From positions 1 through 33,170 of the forward strand of contig DWYT01000163.1 in assembly GCA_019118545.1 (NCBI GenBank): 33,170 nucleotides of DNA, read 5' to 3'. Of the stretch, positions 24,135 through 31,189 are shown piece after piece. The notes under the pieces are model-generated. The model searched no databases. It was not told the origin of the DNA and saw nothing but the letters and a program-made list of their open reading frames with translations. Both the position numbers and the translations under genes were made by a program. Each line of letters begins with the position of its first letter. Position 1 is the stretch's first letter. Source of the DNA: Candidatus Mediterraneibacter merdavium (lineage in GTDB: Bacteria > Bacillota > Clostridia > Lachnospirales > Lachnospiraceae).

Positions 24135-24271
24135 GTATAAATTACTAATATATAAATAACTAAATTACGATAAACTAAATATTTCTTGGCCAAGCTTTCA
24201 CGCTCTGCCCTTTCTACATTCCTAAGCGCGATATCGACTCTACATTCCCGGGTGCGCTGTCGGAAACAGCA

Positions 24272-24303
24272 AAGAGGCCCGCGGCGCCTGCCGCTGACCT
24301 CTT
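24272..24303 (-). terminator. Hairpin downstream of the ABC exporter operon
   Basis: AAGAGGCCCGCGGC / GCCGCTGACCTCTT forms a GC-rich stem with small mismatches about 90 bases after the exporter stop codon. On the minus strand only TCTTTG follows, so it is a modest terminator at best. A second inverted pair, AGCGC/GCGCT, lies at about 24218-24252. Confidence 0.45.
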
Positions 24304-24395
24304 ATTCTTACTTTTATCTATATTCTATCACTTAACATGTTTTCTATACATGCCGCGCGCTGTGAGGGAACTCTATCTGCACATCGGCCGCTCTC

Positions 24396-26300
24396 TTATG
24401 AGAGTTCCAGTTTTCCTGTGTATAACTGATAGTAGGTTCCTTTCTGAGCCAGCAGCTCGTCGTGGGTGCCTCTCTCAATAATACGCCCGTGCTCAAGCAC
24501 CATGATAGCGTCACTGTTACGGATGGTTGACAGCCTGTGGGCGATGACGAATACCGTACGCCCTTTCATCAGGTTATCCATACCCTTCTGGACGATGCTC
24601 TCTGTTCTCGTATCGATAGAAGATGTGGCCTCGTCGAGGATGAGTACCGGCGGGTCTGCGATGGCTGCTCTCGCAATCGCGAGGAGCTGTCTCTGCCCTT
24701 GGGAAAGTTCTTCGCCGTCTCCGCTTAAGTGAGTGTTATATCCATTTGGCAGCATCTTGATAAATCCGTCCGCATGTGCCAGCCTTGCCGCCTTATACAC
24801 TTCTTCGTCCGTCGCGTCCAGCTTGCCGTAACGGATGTTCTCCATGATTGTTCCTGTAAACAGGTGCGTATCCTGAAGCACGATACCAAGTGAACGCCTC
24901 AGATCTGCCTTTTTGATCTTATTGATGTTGATATCGTCATAACGGATCTTGCCGTCCGCCACATCATAGAAACGGTTGATCAGGTTAGTGATGGTCGTCT
25001 TACCCGCTCCGGTAGAGCCGACGAACGCAAGCTTCTGCCCCGGCTTCGCGTACAGCGTCAGGTCATGGAGCACCATATGATCTGGATTATATCCGAAGGT
25101 CATATCATAAAAGCGTACATCGCCTTTTAATTCCTGATAAGTGACCGTGCCGTCCGCCTGATGCGGATGCTTCCATGCCCACAGTCCTGTTCTCTCTTTA
25201 CATTCTGTAATGTTGCCGTTCTCATCCTTCTTCGCGTTGACCAGAGTAACGTAACCGTCGTCCACCTCCGGCTCCTCATCCATCATATTGAAAATACGTT
25301 CTGCTCCTGCGAGAGCCATGATGATGGAGTTGAACTGCTGTGCGATCTGCATGAACGGCTGTGTAAAGCTTTTTGTAAACTGCAGATAAGACGCCATTAC
25401 GCCAAGGGTGATATTGCCGATCCCCCAGACGGAGAGCATCCCCCCGAAGATCGCCACTAGCACAAACTGCAGGTTTCCTAAGTTTCCAATGATCGGCCCC
25501 ATCATACTCGCAAATGTATGTGCCCTTGACGCACTGACGAAAAGGCTCTCGTTGAGCTTATCGAACTCTTCCTTGGACTTTTGCTCGTGGTTGAATACCT
25601 TAACCACTCTCTGTCCGGTCATGCGTTCCTCTACAAACCCCGTCACGTTCGCCAGATCAAGCTGCTGGCGGATGAAGTATTTGCCACTGTTCCCCGCAAT
25701 AAAGCGAGACACAGCCGTCATCACAATGATCATAAGCACCGCCAGTACAGTCAGGATCGGACTTAAGACAAGCATCGCGATGAATGTGACCACAATCGTC
25801 AGTGATGACATGAGTACCTGAGGAATGGACTGATTGATCATCTGCCGCAGCGTATCCGTATCATTTGTGTAAAGGCTCATGATAGAGCCATTCGTATTCT
25901 GGTCAAAGTAGCGGATCGGAAGTGTCTGCATATGCTCGAACATCTCGTCACGGACTTTCTTTAACACACCCTGCCCGATCACAACCATGAGCCTGTTGTA
26001 TACAAAGGATGCCACGACTCCCGCCGCGAAAATGCAGGCCAGCACACTCAATGCCATATACAGTTCTCCGAAGTCCGGGTTCTCCTGTCCAATCAGCGGG
26101 ATGATGAAATCATCCAGAAGAAACTTCAACGACAGGGATACAGAGATCGATGCCACGGAGCTAATAAGGATACAGATCACCACTATAATGAACTGGAGCT
26201 TATATCCTGATGTCACATATCTGAGCAGACGCCCGGCTGTCTTGAGCGTTCCTTTATTAATAGTAGGTTTCCCTTTTTCGGGATGCTCCTGATTACTCAT
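24396..26300 (-). CDS. ABC exporter half-transporter with canonical ATPase site (LmrD/BmrD-like)
   Basis: 634 aa. Six TM helices (about 35-330) are fused to a nucleotide-binding domain (about 392-630). Walker A is GSTGAGKTT (428-436) and Walker B VLILDE (552-557) has the catalytic Glu557. The signature is LSQGQ (532-536) in place of LSGGQ. A hydrophilic insert of about 45 residues (345-390) separates the membrane and ATPase parts. The protein should form a heterodimer with the product of 26293-28026, giving one good and one degenerate ATP site as in TM287/288 and BmrCD. It overlaps the upstream gene by 8 bases. Likely exports drugs, peptides or lipids. Confidence 0.95.
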   Translation of the reverse strand: MSNQEHPEKGKPTINKGTLKTAGRLLRYVTSGYKLQFIIVVICILISSVASISVSLSLKFLLDDFIIPLIGQENPDFGELYMALSVLACIFAAGVVASFVYNRLMVVIGQGVLKKVRDEMFEHMQTLPIRYFDQNTNGSIMSLYTNDTDTLRQMINQSIPQVLMSSLTIVVTFIAMLVLSPILTVLAVLMIIVMTAVSRFIAGNSGKYFIRQQLDLANVTGFVEERMTGQRVVKVFNHEQKSKEEFDKLNESLFVSASRAHTFASMMGPIIGNLGNLQFVLVAIFGGMLSVWGIGNITLGVMASYLQFTKSFTQPFMQIAQQFNSIIMALAGAERIFNMMDEEPEVDDGYVTLVNAKKDENGNITECKERTGLWAWKHPHQADGTVTYQELKGDVRFYDMTFGYNPDHMVLHDLTLYAKPGQKLAFVGSTGAGKTTITNLINRFYDVADGKIRYDDININKIKKADLRRSLGIVLQDTHLFTGTIMENIRYGKLDATDEEVYKAARLAHADGFIKMLPNGYNTHLSGDGEELSQGQRQLLAIARAAIADPPVLILDEATSSIDTRTESIVQKGMDNLMKGRTVFVIAHRLSTIRNSDAIMVLEHGRIIERGTHDELLAQKGTYYQLYTGKLELS

Positions 26301-28026
26301 TGTCCGCGCCTCCTTTCACCTGTGATTCATATACTTCCCGGTAGATCTCATTTGTTTTGAGAAGCTCCTCGGATGTGCCGATGCCGTTGATCTCACCGTT
26401 GTCCATGACGATGATCATGTCCGCGTCCTCAACAGAGGATATTCTCTGGGCGATGATGATCTTGGTTGTATCCGGGATCTCCTCGCGGAACGCCTGACGG
26501 ATCAATGCGTCTGTCCTTGTATCCACCGCGCTGGTGGAATCATCAAGAATGAGGATCTTCGGTTTCTTGAGCAGTGCCCTCGCGATACACAGCCTCTGCT
26601 TCTGACCGCCGGAGACATTGTTGCCGCCCTCCACGATCATGGTGTTATATTTACCCGGGAATTCCTGAATAAAGCTGTCCGCCTGAGCCAGCTTACATAC
26701 TCTCTGCACCTCTTCATCCGAAGCGTTTTCATCTCCCCAACGGATATTGTCGCTGATGGTTCCCGTGAAAAGTACGTTCTTCTGGAGCACTACGGACACC
26801 TGATCACGGAGCGCCTTTAAGCTGTAATCACGGACATCGTGACCGCCCACCTTCACAGCGCCCCCCGTCACGTCATAGAGCCTCGGGATAAGCTGTACAA
26901 GCGTAGACTTCGCGCTTCCCGTTCCGCCGATGATACCGACGATCTGCCCGCTCTTGATGTGCAGGTTGACATCCTTTAAGGAAAGGTTACCGCCTTCTCC
27001 GCCATAGCTGAAGCTCACATTTTCAAAATCAATGTCTCCGTTTGCGACTTCTGTGAGCGCGTCCGCGCCGTCCTCCATCTCAGGAACTTCTTCAAGCACT
27101 TCTTTGATACGGTCTGAGGATGCCTCCGCGATCATGATCATGACAAAGACAAAGGATACCATCATCAGTGACATCAATATCTGGAGCGCGTACACAATCA
27201 CACTGGTCAGCTCTCCCGTCTGCATCCTGCCAAGCACGATATCCTCTCCGCCGATATAGACCATGACAAGAACTACCACATACATGGTGAACATCATGAC
27301 CGGGTTGTTCCATGCCACGATTTTTTCTGCCTTTGTAAACAGGTTATATACAATAGTAGAAATCTTCCCGAACTTCTCATTCTCGTGATCCGCCCGTACA
27401 TACGCTTTCACCACGCGGGCCGCGTTGACATTTTCCTGCACTGTATTGTTCAGGATGTCATATTCGTCAAACACCTTGATAAAATGCGGATGCGCCTTCT
27501 TCGCGATGAAGATCAGCGTACCGCCTAGGATCGGGATGATAATGAGCATCATTACCGCGACTTTCACATTTATCGTAAGAGTCATGATCAGGGAAAGCAC
27601 GATCATGATCGGCGCTCTAACAAGCAGGCGGATCGTGAACATATACGCCATCTGCACATTGGTAATGTCTGTGGTCAGCCTTGTGACCAGACCCGATGTA
27701 GAGAAATGGTCGATATTCCCGAAAGAAAAATCCTGTATCTTGTAAAAAATGTCATGTCTTAGATTCTTAGCATATCCGGCGGACGCGATAGCGCCTAAAT
27801 TTCCCGCTTTCGCCCCGAACACGAGCGCAACCATGGCAAGCAGGACGAGAAGGGCGCCTGTTTTCACGATATACCCCATATTGCCTTCCATGATCCCGAT
27901 GTCAATGATATTGGCCATCAGCAGCGGGATGAGCACTTCCATAAATACTTCCAGCACGACAAGAAGCGGCGTAAGAATGGATTCGCGCTTATATTCCCGG
28001 ACTGAACGGAGTAGTTTCCTGTTCAT
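26293..28026 (-). CDS. ABC exporter half-transporter with degenerate ATPase site (LmrC/BmrC-like)
   Basis: 577 aa. Six TM helices (about 18-305) precede a nucleotide-binding domain (about 330-575). Walker A is GGTGSAKST (367-375), with Ala where Gly is usual. The signature VSGGQ (471-475) is good. Walker B is ILILDD (491-496), with Asp496 replacing the catalytic Glu. This is the mark of the non-hydrolysing site of heterodimeric exporters. It overlaps the MarR gene by ATGA and the partner gene by 8 bases, so the three are translated together and subunit ratio is probably fixed by coupling. Confidence 0.95.
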   Translation of the reverse strand: MNRKLLRSVREYKRESILTPLLVVLEVFMEVLIPLLMANIIDIGIMEGNMGYIVKTGALLVLLAMVALVFGAKAGNLGAIASAGYAKNLRHDIFYKIQDFSFGNIDHFSTSGLVTRLTTDITNVQMAYMFTIRLLVRAPIMIVLSLIMTLTINVKVAVMMLIIIPILGGTLIFIAKKAHPHFIKVFDEYDILNNTVQENVNAARVVKAYVRADHENEKFGKISTIVYNLFTKAEKIVAWNNPVMMFTMYVVVLVMVYIGGEDIVLGRMQTGELTSVIVYALQILMSLMMVSFVFVMIMIAEASSDRIKEVLEEVPEMEDGADALTEVANGDIDFENVSFSYGGEGGNLSLKDVNLHIKSGQIVGIIGGTGSAKSTLVQLIPRLYDVTGGAVKVGGHDVRDYSLKALRDQVSVVLQKNVLFTGTISDNIRWGDENASDEEVQRVCKLAQADSFIQEFPGKYNTMIVEGGNNVSGGQKQRLCIARALLKKPKILILDDSTSAVDTRTDALIRQAFREEIPDTTKIIIAQRISSVEDADMIIVMDNGEINGIGTSEELLKTNEIYREVYESQVKGGADNE

Positions 28027-28502
28027 GATTCATTATCTCCTTTCTTTTTCTCATTCCCTAACAAATTCGCGGACATTTTCTCCAACACCCGGATACAGAC
28101 CTCCATGTCTTCCTCCGGAATGCCCTCCCTTAAAAGCCTCTCCATGTAGCGGATGTTCCTGAGTATCTGCTTTCTCAGTCCGATCGCTTTTTCAGTGGGT
28201 ACGATCTTCTTAAGACGCGCGTCCTCCTTCACCTGTTCCCTGCAGATGAACCCGTTCTTCTCAAGGAGCTGCAATATCCCCGTGGCTGTGGAACGCCTGA
28301 TCTGGAACTCCTTCTCAAGATCCTTCTGGTACACGTCATGCTCAAGCGATTCAAACATAATACAGTGAAGCACAAGCTTCTGCATATTCGTCAGAGCATC
28401 CTCGTCTCCATGTGTCGTCATCTGTCTCTTAAGCTGGTGGGAAATCATATTGATCAGCCTTCCCACATCATGTCCTGAGTCGTTCTCCTCTTGGACGCAC
28501 AT
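28023..28502 (-). CDS. MarR-family transcriptional regulator
   Basis: 159 aa from ATG 28502, six bases after AGGAAGTGAG; an upstream TTG frame at 28532 has no such site. The winged HTH is at about 35-105: helices TNMQKLVLHCIMF and VYQKDLEKEFQIRRSTATGILQLLEKNGFI, then the wing CREQVKEDARLKKIVPTEKA. The protein ends with dimerisation helices. MarR dimers bind palindromes and are usually released by small lipophilic ligands. An inverted repeat over its own start of transcription (28540-28557) suggests that it represses itself and the two exporter genes with which it overlaps. Confidence 0.93.
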   Translation of the reverse strand: MCVQEENDSGHDVGRLINMISHQLKRQMTTHGDEDALTNMQKLVLHCIMFESLEHDVYQKDLEKEFQIRRSTATGILQLLEKNGFICREQVKEDARLKKIVPTEKAIGLRKQILRNIRYMERLLREGIPEEDMEVCIRVLEKMSANLLGNEKKKGDNES

Positions 28503-28539
28503 ACTCTCACTTCCTTTTCTGACAATGCCCAAATATAAT

Positions 28540-28557
28540 TTGTTCGGTGACTAACAA
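28540..28557. promoter_or_regulatory. Candidate MarR operator
   Basis: TTGTT-N8-AACAA inverted repeat directly downstream of the -10 box of the MarR-exporter promoter, covering the expected transcription start. Arms are 5 bp, with a further interior match (G six bases in). Confidence 0.5.
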
Positions 28558-28559
28558 TT

Positions 28560-28588
28560 AGTATATGCGGATAAATTTTTATTGTCAA
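28560..28588 (-). promoter_or_regulatory. Consensus sigma-A promoter of the MarR-ABC exporter operon
   Basis: On the minus strand, TTGACA (28588-28583) and TATACT (28565-28560) are exactly 17 bases apart. The leader to ATG 28502 is about 50 bases. The near-perfect match implies strong transcription when not repressed. Confidence 0.85.
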
Positions 28589-28692
28589 TTACAAAAATGC
28601 ACAAAAGAGGCTCTCAGAAGATTTTATATTTTTTTAACGAAAATATCTTAATTTTGTGGCTATAAAGTATAGAAACCTACCAAAAAAAATTG

Positions 28693-28698
28693 TATAAT
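28693..28698 (+). promoter_or_regulatory. Probable -10 box of glgCD
   Basis: Consensus TATAAT 34 bases before the glgC ATG. No convincing -35 hexamer at the right distance (TAGAAA at 28670-28675), so control by an activator or an alternative upstream promoter is possible. Confidence 0.4.
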
Positions 28699-28731
28699 AT
28701 AAGGCACTAAGAATGAAAGAGAGGGCTCATT

Positions 28732-29874
28732 ATGAAGCAAAACAACATGTTAGCTATGATCTTAGCCGGCGGCCGCGGGTCCAGACTCCATGACCTTACT
28801 AAAAAAGTGGCAAAGCCTGCTGTTTCATATGGCGGAAAATATCGTATCATCGACTTTCCTCTGAGCAACTGTGCCAACAGTGGAATTGATGTCGTAGGAG
28901 TTCTGACGCAGTATGAATCCATTCTTCTCAACAGTTACGTTGCAGCGGGACGCCGCTGGGGATTGGACGCGAAAGACAGCGGAGTATATGTACTTCCGCC
29001 CCGTGAAAAATCTGACGCTAACCTCGATGTGTACAGGGGGACTGCCGACGCCATTTCCCAGAACATCGATTTTATCGACTCGTATTCGCCGGAATATCTT
29101 CTCATCCTCTCCGGCGACCACATCTACAAGATGAACTATGCGAAGATGCTCGAATACCATAAGGAATGTAATGCTGACGCGACGATCGCTGTCATCGAAG
29201 TGCCGATGAAGGAAGCAAGCCGTTTCGGCATCATGAATACAGACGAGTCCACCGGACGGATCGTAGAGTTTGAAGAGAAACCGGAACACCCGAAGAGCAA
29301 CCTTGCCTCCATGGGAATCTACATCTTCAACTGGAAGCAGCTTCGCAAGATGCTGATGGCAGATATGAAGAACCCGGATTCAAGCCATGACTTCGGCAAG
29401 GACATCATTCCCGCTCTCTTAAATGAAGACGGAAGACTGTTTGCTTACAAGTATAAAGGTTACTGGAAAGATGTGGGAACCATTGATTCACTCTGGGAAG
29501 CGAACATGGATCTGCTGGACAAGAACAATGCGCTCGACTTAAACGACAACTCTTGGAAGATCTACACCGAAGACGTAACCGCACTTCCACAGTACATAGG
29601 TGCCGAAGCGGTCATTGACCGTGCATTTATAACACAGGGCTGCGTAGTTGACGGCGAGGTTAAGAATTCTGTCCTGTTTACCGGAGCGAAGGTTGCTGCC
29701 GGGGCCAAGGTCATTGACAGTGTCCTGATGCCCGGTGCGGAGGTCGCAGAAGGCGCAGTCGTCACACGTGCTCTCGTAGCCGACGGCATTAAGATAGGAA
29801 AGAAGGCTGTCGTCGGCAGTGCGGACAGCGAGAACATCGAACTTGTCGCAAAACGTGTAAAGGGGGAAGAATAA
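28732..29874 (+). CDS. glgC: Glucose-1-phosphate adenylyltransferase, catalytic subunit
   Basis: 380 aa. It makes ADP-glucose from ATP and glucose-1-phosphate, the committed step of bacterial glycogen synthesis. The N-terminal nucleotidyltransferase domain has LAGGRGSRL (11-19), the substrate loop [20 protein letters not shown] (28-47) and the catalytic Asp129 in [26 protein letters not shown] follows, then a C-terminal left-handed beta-helix (about 285-370). AGAGGG precedes ATG 28732. It is followed after two bases by glgD; together they form the clostridial GlgC-GlgD enzyme. No glgA, glgB or glgP is in the window. Confidence 0.97.
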   Translation: MKQNNMLAMILAGGRGSRLHDLTKKVAKPAVSYGGKYRIIDFPLSNCANSGIDVVGVLTQYESILLNSYVAAGRRWGLDAKDSGVYVLPPREKSDANLDVYRGTADAISQNIDFIDSYSPEYLLILSGDHIYKMNYAKMLEYHKECNADATIAVIEVPMKEASRFGIMNTDESTGRIVEFEEKPEHPKSNLASMGIYIFNWKQLRKMLMADMKNPDSSHDFGKDIIPALLNEDGRLFAYKYKGYWKDVGTIDSLWEANMDLLDKNNALDLNDNSWKIYTEDVTALPQYIGAEAVIDRAFITQGCVVDGEVKNSVLFTGAKVAAGAKVIDSVLMPGAEVAEGAVVTRALVADGIKIGKKAVVGSADSENIELVAKRVKGEE

Positions 29875-29876
29875 TC

Positions 29877-30992
29877 ATGAGTAAGGCTTTAGGAATCGTT
29901 AATTTTGCCGGAAACCATATTCAGGTGGACGGCCTCCAGAAATACCGCCCGGTATCTGCATTTTCTTTTCTTGGAAGATACCGCACGATCGACTTCCCGA
30001 TCTCAAACATGAGCAACAGCGGGATCGACAACATTCAGGTCTATGTCCGCAGGAAACCCCGCTCGCTGACAGAGCACCTTGGGACAGGCCGCCATTACAA
30101 CATTAATTCCAAGCGCGGCAGCCTGAATATCATGTATACAGAACGCAATCAGATCGGAGACCTGTACAGCACGGATATCGCGGCATATATCGAAAATATC
30201 GATTGCATAGAAAGAATGCCGCAGCAATATGTTGTACTCGCGCCAAGCTACATGATCTATACAGCGGATTACAGCAAGTTCCTTAAGGAGCACATTGAAT
30301 CCGGCGCGGATATTTCCCTGATGTACCACTCCGTGGATAATGCGAAGGAGAACTTCTTAAACTGCGGAACGCTCAACATCAACAAGCAGAAGGGTGTTCT
30401 CTCCATTGAACCCAACCACGGCACCGCAAAGAACCGCAATATCTTCATGGATACATATGTAATGACAAAGGAGCTGTTCCTCGAGCTTGTGAACAAGGCT
30501 CACAAGACCTCCTCCATGTACACCTTCTCCGACATCGTTGACGAAGAGTGTGAGGAGCTAGATATCCGCGCTGTGCCGCACCGCGGGTACTTTGCGGCGA
30601 TCACGGATTTCAGCAGCTACTATCAGGCAAACATGGATCTGATCGACTTAAAACACGCTTCCGATCTCTTTGATCCTGAGTGGCCCATCTATACACGCAC
30701 CAACGATTCCTGCCCGACACAGTATTTTGAGGGCAGCAAGGTAACATCCTCTGTAATCTCAAACGGATGTCTGATCGAAGGTACTGTTGAGAACTCCATC
30801 ATCGGAAGAGGCTGTGTCATCAAGCCGGGAGCCATCGTCAAGAACTGCGTGATCTCAGCAAACGTAATTATCGGCAAAAACGTTCACGTTGAGAACCTTG
30901 TGGTTGACAAACACGCAAAGCTGGTTCGCGGAAAGAGAGGCATCGCGGCACCTGACAAACCGGGGTACGTTGAGCGCGGAGATACGCTGTAA
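29877..30992 (+). CDS. glgD: Glucose-1-phosphate adenylyltransferase-like subunit GlgD
   Basis: 371 aa, homologous to GlgC along its length but with its active site lost. The glycine-rich GGRGSRL is replaced by NFAGNHIQ (9-16), and the catalytic Asp of SGDH is replaced in LAPSYMIY (Ser124 at that place). The fold markers FLGRYRTIDFPISNMSNSGI and the C-terminal beta-helix repeats (VIGKN, IIGRGCVI) remain. In Firmicutes GlgD is a regulatory partner that raises GlgC activity (established for Bacillus-type enzymes). Its AGGGGG site lies in the last codons of glgC, so the two are co-translated. Confidence 0.96.
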   Translation: MSKALGIVNFAGNHIQVDGLQKYRPVSAFSFLGRYRTIDFPISNMSNSGIDNIQVYVRRKPRSLTEHLGTGRHYNINSKRGSLNIMYTERNQIGDLYSTDIAAYIENIDCIERMPQQYVVLAPSYMIYTADYSKFLKEHIESGADISLMYHSVDNAKENFLNCGTLNINKQKGVLSIEPNHGTAKNRNIFMDTYVMTKELFLELVNKAHKTSSMYTFSDIVDEECEELDIRAVPHRGYFAAITDFSSYYQANMDLIDLKHASDLFDPEWPIYTRTNDSCPTQYFEGSKVTSSVISNGCLIEGTVENSIIGRGCVIKPGAIVKNCVISANVIIGKNVHVENLVVDKHAKLVRGKRGIAAPDKPGYVERGDTL

Positions 30993-31078
30993 GGCCAGCA
31001 TAATACCCGTCCCGCACGGAGCGCTTTTCATATTGTAGACAGTTCCGCAGGACTTTTGCATAATCTGAAAAACATGTC

Positions 31079-31118
31079 TAAAAAATGGAATGTACTTACA
31101 CGGTACATTCCATTTTTG
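31079..31118. terminator. Strong bidirectional terminator between glgD and the surface-protein gene
   Basis: AAAAATGGAATGTAC (31081-31095) pairs perfectly with GTACATTCCATTTTT (31103-31117) around a 7-base loop. It serves the convergent glgCD and surface-protein transcripts. The 197-base gap holds no gene. Confidence 0.9.
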
Positions 31119-31189
31119 ACTGTAGCGGAGCTAACCCCTTAATTGAGCGCCGCCCCGCTATATGCCTGTCTGAAAAATAAATCAGATTA

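Noticed and set aside
24135-24270. Small gene or RNA in the gap before the DUF234 ATPase
   Set aside because: Only AT-rich promoter sequence and short inverted repeats; no ORF with a ribosome site and no tRNA-like fold.
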